The translations under genes were made by a program, and so were the position numbers. 64,000 bases of DNA from Morella rubra (taxonomy: Eukaryota; Streptophyta; Magnoliopsida; Fagales; Myricaceae), in contig CM025851.1 in the NCBI GenBank assembly GCA_003952965.2, forward strand, positions 16,931,877 to 16,995,876, written 5' to 3'. Within the stretch, counting starts at the first letter, position 1; each line of letters begins with the position of its first letter. This document shows, piece by piece, positions 1-11,130 of the stretch. The notes below the pieces were generated by a model. It worked only from the letters and a program-made list of their open reading frames with translations, was not told the origin of the DNA and did no database searches.

Positions 1-94
1 ATTTATACTAATTAACAAATAAAAGTACGAAGAATCGATATACCTGCGGGCATACCCAACTGTATCGTTTTCTATTCAACCTTTAAACGAGAAA

Positions 95-347
95 TTACAT
101 GGAATAGCAACAATCGAAAAGGCAGCAGCCAGGAAAAATTTGGCATGGACAAAAATCTGCAACATCATCTCTGGCTCCCTGCGTAGATGGCAATATGGCT
201 GTGGACACGAGGACGTTTTCTTTTTTATTTTGATTTACTCAAGCATATCCGGGTGTGTGATATGTATTGTTTTCCTTAATTTTTTCGTAATATAATTTAG
301 TATTGTTCAGCGAAAAAAGAAAGTACAAGGAGTACAACCACAAACAT
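95..347 (-). pseudogene. Cysteine-rich secreted peptide gene, interrupted copy
   Basis: This is the partner of the intact peptide gene at 3759-3887. Reading from ATG at 347, the first seven codons match the partner's hydrophobic signal segment. About 118 bp (roughly 209-326) then has no counterpart. After it, in the partner's frame, the end of the signal region and a cysteine-rich tail (CPC, three residues, FP, one residue, CC, then a further CC pair) run to a stop at 95-97. Without splicing, the reading frame meets a stop inside the extra segment. The segment has a possible GT donor after the seventh codon, but no AG acceptor restores the frame cleanly, so an insertion is more likely than an intron. 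Function is unknown. The family resemblance between the two copies is seen directly in the sequence. Confidence 0.5.
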
Positions 348-524
348 CGTAACAAATTGAACAAGTTTCTCCATAGGGCTTGGCGAACTACCAAACGAGA
401 AGTGCGAAAGTTTAAGTGTATGTGAAGCTAGGGATGATTTTGTGTGGATGGAGCCTCTGCTACTTAGAGAGGGTATGGTTTAGGCCTTTAGGGTCTTTTC
501 TCCTTTTTGGTAGGTGTTAGAAAA

Positions 525-1000
525 ATTATATGCACAACAGAAAAACATATGAGATTTCGGTATACTTAACGTCTCCGGAATCGAATGCTTGAAGTTGTTT
601 CATGTGCCCCAACCGTCAAAGCTCCAGAAACTCTTCCCGTTAGTGGAGTGTTCTACGAAAGAATCACTCACTAATTTCACAACTTAAATGCTCAAAAAGG
701 GAGATAAAATTCTAGAAGAGAGAGAAGCTTTTTAATTTTTGGTGTGTTGAGAAGTGAGGGAGGAGGAGCCTTTTATAGTCTCTCCTCATCAACCTCCTTG
801 TGACACATGACTGTCACTATGCATGGCTAGAGTGTCATGCAAGGGGCCAAGTGTCATCAGGCATGACATTTGCATGACTCATTGTCATGCAAAGAAGTCA
901 TGTGTCCTACATACATGGGAGTGCCCACATGGATGCCCCTAATTGGTAACAGTAGGGCAAGTACTCGTGGGTCTCACAAATAGGTAGAGAGTGTTGGACA
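525..1000 (-). mobile_element. Possible solo LTR of a retrotransposon
   Basis: On the minus strand the segment begins TGTCC and ends TAACA, the TG...CA ends expected of an LTR. It has a TATAAAAGG box near 773-781, where an LTR promoter would lie. No five-base target duplication is visible, and no second copy lies in the window to confirm the ends. The rest of 348-1689 shows no gene. The 61-codon ORF at 1085-1270 is T-rich, low-complexity sequence. Confidence 0.35.
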
Positions 1001-1689
1001 AATATCTCGTAGTTTGAAAGGTTTGATTCTTTTTGACAAATTTGATATTGTTAGTATTAGATGTTAATTTTATGATTTTTTTTTATGGTTTATAGTTTTT
1101 TGCTGTTTTATTGTCTGGTCTATCTTTATGTGCTTGTAATCATAGTATTTTTCGGTAATAAGTGTAGCTTTTGTAATACATTTTTAAAATACCGTACTCT
1201 TTTTTTTTTTTTTTTTTCACATACAGAGCAATTGTATAAAACTATTTATACAATTATATTTTCTTTTTAACATCGAGTCAGGCCTTGATTCCAAGGGACC
1301 ACGAACAACAGCAACACGAATCTTGAAATAAAAAAATTTAAAGTACAAGGATAATATATGCATTTATTCGTTTGACGTCATCGCCATCAGTGATCAGTAT
1401 TCAGTGCTTCAAAGAAAACGACAAGACTTTACTGTTCAAGTAGGACAGTTCTAATTAAAAGAAACATTAAATAAAAAAGAAATAAAAAAAGTTCGGACTA
1501 CTTTTTCAAAAGAGTGTAGTGTTTAGTCAGTTGGTTGCACACGTGCCAAGGCAAATAATGGAGTCGCGGTCCCCAAAAAAGCACGCATAAAAACATGTGG
1601 ACTCAACTGATTGCATACATGGCCCAATCCATGGTTGAGATCTGGTTGGGATTTTCCTGGAAATACAAGCTGCATGCAGTTATGGATGC

Positions 1690-1698
1690 TTATATAAG
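1690..1698 (+). promoter_or_regulatory. TATA box of the UGT85-like gene
   Basis: A TATATAAG core lies about 60 bases before the first plausible ATG (1753) of the glycosyltransferase. That spacing leaves room for a short leader. Confidence 0.55.
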
Positions 1699-1752
1699 AT
1701 AGTGATTCAATGGCGAAGTAGATCAACGGAATTAGAAGCTGATATAGATAGA

Positions 1753-3309
1753 TGGATTCCGACGCGTCGTAGTAGTTGATAAGCCTCATGCAGTTTGTAT
1801 TCCATTACCATTTCAAAGCCACCTAAAGGCGATGCTAAAATTCGCAAAGCTTCTCCATCGTAAAGGTTTTCACATAACCTTTGTCAACACCGAGTTCAAC
1901 CACCGACGTCTTCTGAAATCTGGAGGACCCAACTCCTTAGATGGCTTGCCTGACTTCCGATTCGAATCCATTCCAGACGGCCTCCCTCCATCAGATATCA
2001 ATTCCCCCCAAGACTGTGCTTCTTTATGCGACTCAATTATGAAGAACTTCTTGGCTCCATTTTCCGACTTGCTCGTGAAACTCAACACTCCAACTTCAGA
2101 CAGTACTAGTACTCCTCCAGTGACGTGCATTATCTCGGATGGTTTCATGGCATTTACCATCACTGCTGCTCGAGAACTAGGAATCCCTATTGTAATGCTG
2201 TTCACGATCGCTGCTTGCAGCGTCATGGCTTGCATGCAGATTCGTCCTCTAATGGACAGAGGCCTCACACCACTAAAGGTTTGACGAAAAGGGGAAATAC
2301 TACTGAAATCTTGCATAAGTAATTAATTTTAATTGCAAGTTTCGAAACTAAAAACATTATTTAAATTCCTTTTTGCAGATGAGAGCTATCTAACAAATGG
2401 GTATCTGGACACAGTTATAGACTGGATTCCAGGTACAAGAGACCTCCGACTCAGGGATCTCCCAAGCTTTGTTCGATGTACAACTGCAAATGATGTCGAA
2501 TTCAAAATGATCTTTGATATGGTAGAGAGAGCTCCGAAAGCTTCAGGAATAGTTATTCAAACATTTGACGCTTTAGAGCGAGAAGTTTTGAATGCTCTCT
2601 CCCCCATGTTTCCGCATGTATATGCAGTTGGCCCTCTCCAACTATTACTCGATCAACAACTCGATCCCCTGAAATCAATTGGGTACAGTTTATGGAAAGA
2701 AGAAACCGAGTGCCTCCATTGGCTAAACTCCAAGGGACCCAACTCTGTGGTGTATGTAAATTTTGGCAGCTCATCTGTGTTAACACCAAGGCAGCTGAGT
2801 GAGTTTGGTTGGGGACTTGCAAATAGCAAGCACCCATTTTTGTGGATAATTCGGCCTGATTTAGTTGTTGGTACTGAATCAGCGATTTTGCCATCTGAGT
2901 TCGAGGTGGAAACAAAAGAAAGGGGTCTAATAGCTGGTTGGTGCCCTCAAGAGGAAGTGCTGAATCACCCCTCAATTGGAGGGTTCCTAACGCACTGCGG
3001 GTGGAATTCAATAATTGAAAGTTTGTCTGCAGGAGTGCCCATGCTTTGTTGGCCATTCGTTGGGATCAGCAAACAAACTGCAAGTATGCCTGCAATGACT
3101 GGGGCATTGGCATGGAGATTGATAATGATGTGAAGAGAGAGGAGGTGGAGAAGCTTGTGAGAGAGTTGATGGAGGGAGAGAAGGGTAGAAGGATGAAGAA
3201 AAAGGTCATGGAGTGGAAAAATTTGGCCGAAGAGGCCACTGGTGCAAATGGTTCTTCCTCCATAACTTGAACAATTTGGTGAATGAAGTGCTTTTGTCGA
3301 GAGGCTAGA
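1753..3309 (+). pseudogene. UDP-glycosyltransferase, UGT85A-like, frameshifted
   Basis: Enzymes of this family move glucose from UDP-glucose to small plant metabolites in the cytosol. Exon 1 (1753-2278) encodes the acceptor-binding half, with the HAVCIP start region and the GFHITFVNTEFNHRRLL motif typical of UGT85. The intron is 2279-2378. Exon 2 encodes the donor half with a nearly complete PSPG box (WCPQEEVLNHPSIGGFLTHCGWNS, then WPF) at about 2939-3060. Four apparent one-base losses break it: after the sixth codon (about 1770); at the splice junction, where GT-AG joining is out of phase; near 3061, splitting WPF from DQQTN; and near 3263, which cuts off the usual LVNEVLL tail (visible in another frame to the stop at 3307-3309). 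A TATA box upstream and good family match show it was recently functional. It may be a young pseudogene, or a working gene with uncorrected indels. Confidence 0.85.
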
Positions 3310-3758
3310 TGTTTTAGAAGAAACTATCAAAAACAATAAAAAGAGTGTAATTTTAATTTCGTGCTAGACACCAGTTAAGTATCCTTGTGGTCAGTTGGTC
3401 AGTATATATAAGACTGTTTCGATGTGAAAAAAAAACTCTCTGTTGAATTTTTTTTCTTTTCTTTTTAGAGGTAATGTAGATTTTCTTCAGATGAGTGAAT
3501 AAAGTGCTTGAATTTGAAAGATGAGTGAAAAGTGCTTGAATTTGTAAAAAGTTATAAAAAAAGTATGAGTTTAAATTGAAAAAAACCAGGCTTCTTTAAC
3601 AAATAATAGCTATTGGATGGGTATGGAAGTTGAATCAATCTAACTATTCTTCTGTTTCTCTAGAAAGCAATCATCTCGTACAAATAATTAGCAATCCTTC
3701 CTCTCTTCCCCTGTTTCGCAGATAGAGAAATTTCAAGGAAAAGCAACATTCCATATTT

Positions 3759-3887
3759 TCATTTTGCACGGCAGCAGTCAGGAAATTTGGGGCATGGGCA
3801 AATATTTGCAGCCTCAGCTCTCGCTCCCTGCGCAGATGGCATGGCTGTGGACATGACCACCAGGAGTACAACCACCACCAGCTTCAT
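3759..3887 (-). CDS. Small cysteine-rich secreted peptide, 42 aa
   Basis: The product is not a family I recognise. I chose the ATG at 3887 because it opens directly onto a signal peptide (MKLVVVVLLVVMST, then a probable cleavage after AQG-A). Starting at the longer ORF's upstream ATG at 3998 would bury that signal. The predicted mature part is only about 20 residues, acidic then cysteine-rich, ending in CPC-PK-FP-D-CC and a basic tail. Four cysteines in that arrangement could form two disulfides. The related sequence at 95-347 keeps the CPC, FP and CC positions and adds another cysteine pair, which supports a real protein family. It lies just downstream of, and antisense to, the glycosyltransferase. 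A role as an extracellular signalling or defence peptide is inference only. No TATA box is clear upstream. Confidence 0.5.
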   Translation of the reverse strand: MKLVVVVLLVVMSTAMPSAQGARAEAANICPCPKFPDCCRAK

Positions 3888-4560
3888 AACAAATTGAACA
3901 AGTTTCTCCCCTGCGCTTGGCGAACTATTAGACAAGAAGAACTTATGTGAAGGGATGATTCGTGTGGATGGAGCCTCCACTAGAGGGGAGGGGATCAACC
4001 CAAGACATCATTTGCCAGATCTCATTCCACACTAATAATTTCATGTCTGCATCAACCATGCACGTTGATAAAGACTTTCAATAACTAAGGCTGATATTAA
4101 ATACATATCCTCTATAAATTTTTTTTTATTGAAATTATAAAGTGATAACTAGTAGTAGACTCTATTTGTAAGGTCTATGTTGTCAGAAATTTTATATGGA
4201 TATTATTAAATAATATAAATTTATTTATTATGTTTATTTCTTTTCAAATTACACAAAAAATTACATAAATCTTCGTAGTTCTTATAATATTTTGAGCGCT
4301 AAAAAAATAACTGCCTAAGTTTCTAAACATTACAAAATAGTGTAGGTTTGCCCAGTTTTTACTCTCGTACTAACCTTGCCACATAGAGCTATGACGCATC
4401 TGCCATGCATATCATCTAATTAAATTATCACACATGGCGGCCCCAATCTTTATAGGAACAGAAGCCACGTCGCTAGGCACACGGATTTACGATTGGAATG
4501 CTTAAGCCAGCCGATCAGGATATTTTCAGCACTTTCGACAGCAGCTTAGGAGAGCCTTTT
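3888..4560. other. Gene-free AT-rich spacer
   Basis: No supported gene or element end is seen. The part just above 3887 matches 348-440 weakly, as the shared leader of the duplicated peptide gene. 3310-3758 is likewise only the 3' flank of the glycosyltransferase. Confidence 0.4.
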
Positions 4561-4745
4561 CTGGCCTGAGCTAAAAATACCCAAATATATGTGTCCAATT
4601 ATGACATGGCTTGCCATCAGTTCTTTCATGGCTTCTATGCTGGCACGGGTTAGAGTGGCCACGTCTAAGAATTTAATTAGATAACATGTGGCTGCTATGG
4701 CACGTGGCAGGTAAGATCTCATAGATGTAGGTGACAGAGTTGTGA
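4561..4745 (+). repeat. Direct repeat, copy 1 (partner 6051-6230)
   Basis: About 185 bp from CTAAAAATACCCAAAT to GGTGACAGAGT matches 6051-6230 in the same orientation with scattered substitutions. The truncated copia LTR lies between the two copies. The second copy now sits in the upstream region of the eIF1A gene. Confidence 0.75.
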
Positions 4746-4905
4746 CGGAAGCAATTACGTTCAAAAGGGAGCAAACTCAAGCAGTATTTTGTAATTCTAA
4801 GAAAGCTAGGCTGTTATTAACTTTTAGTTACTGAAAACATAGGCCAGTATTTTTTATTTTTTTATTTTTTAGTAAAAACTTACTTGTCATCCCAAATATT
4901 TAACA

Positions 4906-5989
4906 ATGCATTCAACTCACAAAAATAATCCAAAAATCATGACTTAAATCAATTATCAAGATCAACTAACAGCAACCAATTTGCTTGTAAAATCTCACGT
5001 CTGTAGCACTTTAGATCTGCAAAATGGTAATCACATATGAGTTAGTTAAAACAAGATTTAAGATAAACAAGAATTAGAATCAACACCGAGATTTTTGTTG
5101 ACGAAGTGAAAAATCACTTAAGGATATTTTCCCCAAGAGAAAAAAACACTCGGGTGTGCGAAGGCCACACCAGTCGATCCACTATATGTTTGAAAACTTT
5201 ACACAAAGGTGATCAGTATGAAAATCCTTTTCATTTCCCAGATCCCCAATACTTCCGTAAAGCCTCCTAAGATAGGCTTCTCTTAGGACGGTGCCCAGCA
5301 CCAATTTCTTTGACAGCAACTCTGATCTGCACTAGTGGACGTCGACGAACTCAACCCTTCGATTCTTCCTCAGAAAGCACTTGGCAGCAACCAGTCTTGA
5401 TCAACTTCTCAAGATTCGTCTTCGCAATGTCACGATCCAATCAACACCCGAGTGGGAACGAGAGACCCAACGATCAACGGTCTACACCACTCGAAACCTT
5501 CCACCAGAGGGAAGCAAATCAACTCTCACAGCAAGATGCACTCAGATCTTGTTTCCGCAGGTAGAGAGACAAATCGAGATTTTTCGGTAGGTAGGAGTTC
5601 TTGAAGTTCTTTCGGTCAAGGTACGTAAATCCTCATGGTGAATAACATGAATTCTGTTTTCCCAGGTACTAGTCTGTTTTTTCCGAGGGTATCTTAGTAA
5701 AAACAGGTTAGATATATTGTTGGGCGTGTTTTCTGGAAGGGGTATACGAAGGCTATAGAAACTCGCCAGGCTGACCCCAGGCTAACCCAGATAACTGAAA
5801 AACTGCCTTACAGCTCAGCGTCCATTTCCAATTGTTCCAGAAGCCACCAGCACCTTCCAGCCACTTTCTATTTAGCTCCACGTCATTCCTAAATTAATCA
5901 AGTTGCTGCAACAATTCTAAATGAAAAAGTACATTTATTAAAAGACTGTTTTAACCATGAGAAAACTGCCAATTTACGTAACACTTTCA
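4906..5989 (-). mobile_element. Truncated copia LTR, inverted partner of 59,406-60,903
   Basis: This stretch is the reverse complement of the first ~1.09 kb of the solo LTR at 59,406-60,903. The match ends at 5989 exactly at the LTR terminus (TGAAAGTG on the minus strand). At 4906 the match stops and the remaining ~0.4 kb of the LTR is missing. The 69-84 codon ORFs at 5310-5590 recur in the other copy on the opposite strand and are LTR sequence, not genes. Confidence 0.85.
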
Positions 5990-6050
5990 CTAACAAACAA
6001 AAAGAAAATTTAGCAAAACAACCTACTCTGCCCATTTTCCTTCCTTTCTA

Positions 6051-6230
6051 GCCTCGGCTAAAAATACCCAAATCTATGTGTCTAATGCCATGGCTTGCCA
6101 TTTGGTCTTGCATGGCTTCTGTGCTGGCGTGGATCGGAGGGGCCACTTATAAGAATTTAACTGGATAACGTGTGGCTGTTATGACACGTGGCAGTTACGC
6201 TCTTAGATCTGGGTGACAGAGTCTAGATTC
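6051..6230 (+). repeat. Direct repeat, copy 2 (partner 4561-4745)
   Basis: See 4561-4745. Order and orientation match the first copy. It ends about 70 bases before the site II cluster of the eIF1A promoter. Confidence 0.75.
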
Positions 6231-6300
6231 CATGCGAATTAGATTATCACAAAGATCATAGCCCGTTTATTTGAATTGTGTTCAAGTTGATTTTCGCATA

Positions 6301-6450
6301 TGGGCTTTTCCTGGGCTTACCCGGCCCACGTTGAAGGCCTTTTATGCATCTGAAAGAAAGAATTACTCTCACCTCCATACGGGCTGGCCCTAGATAAACC
6401 GTTCAACTCTGATGACCAAAACTTGAGGCCCGAACTTCCTATGGGCTGAA
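6301..6450 (+). promoter_or_regulatory. Promoter of eIF1A with site II elements
   Basis: Several TGGGCY/GGCCCA motifs cluster here (TGGGCT at 6301 and 6312, GGCCCA at 6323, further GGGC-type copies to about 6445), with no TATA box. TGGGCY site II elements are known from promoters of plant ribosomal-protein and translation genes, so this fits the eIF1A gene downstream. Confidence 0.55.
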
Positions 6451-6539
6451 AACGTCAAATCCAGAGCCAACCCTTACCGACTTCAACTTGACTTCGTTGC
6501 TAATTTGAGAACAAATTCTCTGCGAAGTTAGGCCTCTTT

Positions 6540-7338
6540 TCTCATCCTAAATCTTCGATACCACTCATATCGCTTCTAGTTTTTGACTTTTCTGCACTCA
6601 ATCTCTGGGGTTAGTTTCTTGCTTAGCTTGCCTATGATTATCGTTAAACATTCGGCGGTTTTAATGATTTCTTTTCGCAATATTCTTGATTGCTTTTTTC
6701 GGTACCAATTAATGATGATTTTGTTTCAGGTAGCTGTGCCGCCTGATTTTCCGGTTGGAATTTCGGGGTAAGGATCTACCGTTGTTTGTTTTCCGATTAT
6801 CGTTGATTCTTGATATGATTAGGGAGTGATGTTGTTACTACTTCCATAATTTTGCTTGGTACTGGTTTGATTGGGATTTCTAGGGTTTCATAGATGAATG
6901 GAATAATCTTGTGTGCAAATTATCCTGGTTCTTATAGAAGAAAAAAAAACCACTTCACTTTGTTTGAGTAAATTTCTTTCTTTCTTCTATTTGTTGGAAT
7001 TGTATTCTTTTTAACCTTCAATCAGGGGCTCTGCTCATGGAGCTCATGTATTTCTTTAAAATTTGGTTTATAGAATCCATGTGACGTGTTTTACTATCAA
7101 TTTATGTGTTTCCCATTGTGAAGCAATCTGATTGGGTGGGTACTTGCTAAGTCTGATTTTTTAGTGATAAAATTTCAGCAATTCATTTGGTTTGTACATC
7201 TGGGTCTATGCTAAACTATTGCCTTTCTCTTGTTCTTCACCCCGCTCAATGCAAGTATTCATGAACCTAAGCTATCAGGTTTTTTGCCGGGTGTGGATAA
7301 CTAATTTTGTCATTTGTGCAGCAGCAGAGTCAGTAGTC
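6540..7338 (+). other. 5' leader of eIF1A with two introns
   Basis: Good splice signals suggest a non-coding leader. Exon 1 ends near 6609 before GTTAGTTTC. A small exon lies at 6730-6767, between TTTGTTTCAG and GTAAGG. The last intron ends at TTTGTGCAG just before the coding exon. Leader introns are common in plant translation-factor genes. The transcription start cannot be fixed from sequence. Confidence 0.45.
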
Positions 7339-7767
7339 ATGCCAAAGAATAAGGGAAAGGGAGGTAAGAACAGGAAGAGGGGAAAGAATGAAGCAGATGA
7401 CGAAAAGCGTGAGCTTGTGTTCAAGGAAGATGGGCAGGAGTATGCCCAAGTGCTTCGCATGCTGGGAAATGGCCGATGTGAGGCAACATGCATTGATGGC
7501 ACCAAGCGCCTTTGCCATATCCGAGGGAAGATGCACAAGAAGGTCTGGATTGCAGCTGGTGATATCATCCTTGTTGGTCTTCGTGACTACCAAGATGACA
7601 AGGCTGATGTCATCCTCAAGTACATGCCCGATGAGGCCAGGCTTCTGAAGGCATATGGTGAGCTTCCCGAGAACACACGTCTCAACGAAGGCATCATTGA
7701 TGATGAGGATGATGGCGGTGGAGATGATTATATTGAGTTCGAGGATGAAGACATTGATAAAATATAG
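7339..7767 (+). CDS. eIF1A: Translation initiation factor eIF1A
   Basis: The 142-residue product binds the 40S A site and, with eIF1, supports scanning and start-codon choice. The sequence shows the whole protein: a basic N-terminal tail ([17 protein letters not shown]), the OB-fold (about residues 25-95, including [24 protein letters not shown] and [13 protein letters not shown]) and a long acidic C-terminal tail ending DEDIDKI. Length matches plant eIF1A of about 144-145 residues. I start at MPKNK (7339), not at the in-frame ATG at 7192, because upstream codons are leader and intron sequence. There is no intron in the coding part. It is convergent with the IQD gene, with 0.9 kb between the stop codons. 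Likely constitutively expressed. Confidence 0.97.
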   Translation: MPKNKGKGGKNRKRGKNEADDEKRELVFKEDGQEYAQVLRMLGNGRCEATCIDGTKRLCHIRGKMHKKVWIAAGDIILVGLRDYQDDKADVILKYMPDEARLLKAYGELPENTRLNEGIIDDEDDGGGDDYIEFEDEDIDKI

Positions 7768-8685
7768 GCTTTGGGAATGACTTCTGTATGGATTATGTCG
7801 GTAGTTTTTAAGAGTTCTTGTTTATTACAGTATTTCGAAACTTCGCATGCGAGTTTGGAGCTTAAGGTGGTGAAATGGTTGTATGGAAAAACCTATTGTT
7901 GCGAACCATTGGGTTTGGGTATTATGTTTTTCCTCTTATGCAATACTCCTAGTGGTGTTGATTCTCTTTTTTGCTTTTTGGTCTGAATGGTGATGATGCA
8001 AGTGTTGCATATATAGGTGGTTTCTTTTGGTTTATGTAAGGGAGAGGTAATCTCTATCTATAAAAAAAAAATCTCTTCAGCGTCTAAACTTTTCAGGACA
8101 GATATCTTGGGTCGTAGGTTTTGAAAAACCAATTTGTCCGGTTGAAGTCCTCTTCTAGCTATGACTCGTCTGATAAAAGGGGTCTGTTTTTTATTTTTTT
8201 GTTTGTTCGAGGGGTGGGAGATTGTTTTGTTACCTCAAAGGAAGGAGAGTTCATAGCTCTAGAGGTATAAACTCCCATTGGGGGGGGGGGGTATTGCCGT
8301 GGCAATTGCGGTTATCAGGATTGCTTACATAGGTTTCTCGTGTTTCTTCTGTGTCCACCGATTTTGTAGTAAAAAATTTGGGAGTTTAATGATTCTTGAT
8401 AGGAGTTCTTTCTTCCCAACCTACTGTCCTGAAACCGCTTCTGTTGTGCATGCATAGATCTAAGATCTGACTGACATTCAATTCATAGCTCTTGTGGGGG
8501 GTTTTGTAGATTCATAACACTTAAGCTGAAGCGATCCTTCTTGGCATGCTTGCAGGTGATTCCATTTTATGCTTAAGATGACGACAAGAGTTGAAGCATT
8601 TACTAGGGAATTCAGTTACTATTAGAACCCACATAATAAAATACATCTTAGATAGCAGCAACAACATGCATGGTCTTGAGGGAGT
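7768..8685. other. Convergent 3' region between eIF1A and IQD
   Basis: Holds the 3' UTRs of two convergent genes and no other supported gene. A run of about twelve G residues near 8281-8292 is notable as a likely length-variable tract. Confidence 0.5.
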
Positions 8686-11130
8686 TTAGAACCCTTTTGG
8701 ACTCGACACTGCTCCTGAAGTTGGGACATTGTTAAGAACAAGTGGTTTGCATTTAATTTCCATTTTGCTGCCTGATTGGTTCTGATGGTTCTTTATATCG
8801 TTTTCAGTCTCTTTTGAAGCACTCTTCTGGCACACCTGTAGAATTTGAACAAATATCTGAGCTGGGGAAAAAGATGTCAATCAACTGGTAGAAGAACTAA
8901 GAAACAATGGAGTCTTGCATTGTATATGTTGAATTGGATTGTGGCTTATGATTTGATTGTCATATTCTGTAATTGCTATAGCTCAAGAGAAGGAGGTTCT
9001 ACCTTTGCATACTCTTTGGAACATGGCACAGTTTTCCGCCTAGACACGCTTCTGGTGGCCTTAAGCCTGTTTTTTGTAGGCTTCAATCCATCTGTCTCTT
9101 TTGGTGCAGTTATGTTAAAGCTGTCAAATGAGACAGACACATCATTTGAGCCGCAACTCTCTTTTTCTTCTCCTGATACATCAAAAACTCTCTTCTCGAA
9201 CATGAAACGTTGGTTAATGTCAATTGTCTCAAGCTGGTTTTTCATCTGGCTCTCGACTGAGGAGCTTTCTGTAATGCGGGTTGCCATCCACCGTTCCAGC
9301 CAGCTCCAACCTATGTTGGGTTCTGTGCCACCAGCTTTGGTTTGCTTTCTCTTCGAACAAACTCGCAGCTGTTAATAGATGCCATAAAGTACACAATATA
9401 TCAGGCTATCAGCCATAAAATTGCACATGAAAAATATTTCAGATGCACAGTTCCTTAAAGAGGTACTCTTCATGCTTACCTGTTGTGAGAAAGCATAAGC
9501 TAGTGCTCTCTCGCGCCTGGTTGTCGCTTCTAGTCTGTTCTGAATTCTCCTTTTTGATATGTTGCTACTTACTGTGCTATCATCCCAGTCATGCTGTAAA
9601 TTTTATGTGGGAAAAATGTTACTATTGTACTTGATCTTTCGCTAAATAGGTCAGGGATGAGGCTGGTTGGTTAATTAGGGTTCAGATCTTACCAAGTGAG
9701 AAAGTAGAAATGTTGGATTAAGAGAACTGTTTGTTGGTAAGTGTTTCTAATTGTAAACCCTAAATGAAGGAATCACCAATTGTGCTCCAAATTTAGGCAT
9801 TTCAATATTTGAATTCGGGCCGGGTCCGTTCTGCGAGGGCACTTCCAATAGGGAAAACACATCAGAAGCAATTCTTTGGCTCAATTTCCGGAATTTTTCT
9901 TTCAGTTTTTCAATTCTGACCAATTAGTTTTTGGATTGCAAGACTACGAGCTCCCAGCCTTCCCTGATGCACACAAGACGCTCCCAAATAGAGCCCTTCA
10001 TGCCAGCTGAAATAGAGTTGCAGCTGGTACAATATCTTAGTCAATATTGTTGATTTCATTTGTTCTTTATCAACTCAATATGCGAAACATTTTGGTTTAT
10101 ATTTCCTCTGATCAAAGTTGTATTTTCCGATTTTGAATAAATGCACCTAGTTCTAGGAGCTGAAGCATGTGAGGTTAGGATTGCCTCTGTTCTACCTTAA
10201 ATTTTAGGACTTGAGTTCTGGCTTTCTGTTGTACTCGGTGGTGAAGATCAACTTTTTCTTCTTGAACTGAGACAACTTCCACAGAATTTCCTGTTTGAAC
10301 TTCAATTGATGTGCCCACGGATCCCATACATGGACTTTCTTCTCCAACAGCAAGCTCCTTTTTACCATTCAATGTTAGTCCTCTGACTTGACGCCTAGCC
10401 TGAAATTTGAGCAATTTAATAACTATTAATTTTTGCACTGCATGTGCCTTTAAATGCTGAATGGATGTGGGTTGCAGCACTTTCTAAATTTGGAGGAAAC
10501 TAAAAAATGTTTTGAATGATGTAAAACGAAGTGTCTTTTAAGAGGATAAATTAACCAGAAAGCCTCTAAATGCTGACTGGATGTGGGTTGCAGCATTTTC
10601 TTCCTGCAATAATTGAATGGTTGAATCCTGCTTTTCCACCAGTATATCTTCCTCTGCCTCTCCTCTGTGGATATCTGCATTTGCTGACAGGTCCTCTAGT
10701 ATGGGCTGTGTAACAGTGGCCTCAGAGCTTTTAACTGAAGCTGAATCCACCTTCGCAAGCACTGAATTGAATTCATCCCCGCATAGGTATGCTCTAACGA
10801 AGCTCCATCTTTTCCTTTCCACTGCATTGCTTCTCACCTGACAGAATCAAACAGGAAGCCAAATAGTTATTTTACTCGCAGTCAAAAACTAAGTGATCAG
10901 TTGGAGTGGACTATGTAACCAACCTGCAGAGGTATAAATAAGCATATGACAACTAGAAATTGAGCAGAGACTATAAGAAAAATAGCCATTTCATTATCTA
11001 TAATTTAAACCACTTTAGCTTCATGAAAAATTGTATGACTACAGTAGTAGAGACTTACATTGCTCTCATGAATCCCAGCAGACCGGCTTCTAGAGAAGAC
11101 AGTCCTTACCAGCCCTCCAGTGATGCCCAT
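8686..11130 (-). CDS. IQD calmodulin-binding protein, six exons
   Basis: IQD proteins bind calmodulin and associate with microtubules and membranes in plants. Exons on the minus strand are 11130-11059, 10837-10556, 10399-10196, 9593-9480, 9368-9003 and 8835-8686. All junctions are GT-AG and phase 0, giving 395 residues with no stop. Residues 1-24 (MGITGGLVRTVFSRSRS) start the protein. The IQ motif AATHIQSAFRGFL/ARRQ spans exons 2 and 3, split by an intron at the family's usual place. QQKARTQVLK leads into WDDSTVSSNISK and RRERALAYAFSQQ (the IQD signature helix). WSWLERWMATR and SRRKTVPC follow. The last exon is lysine-rich and ends SSPKGF. The subgroup number cannot be set from memory. The 5' half (exons 1 and 2) and its upstream DNA are repeated in tandem to the right. 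This copy is intact. Confidence 0.93.

Noticed and set aside
5310-5590. ORFs of 69-84 codons as a gene
   Set aside because: The same reading lies in the solo LTR at 59,803-60,012; it is LTR sequence.
7192-7338. In-frame N-terminal extension of eIF1A (49 codons)
   Set aside because: The sequence is T-rich intron and leader with a good acceptor just before MPKNK, and known eIF1A proteins start there.
8976-9287. Separate 103-codon minus-strand gene
   Set aside because: It is the fifth exon of the IQD gene, joined by in-phase GT-AG introns.
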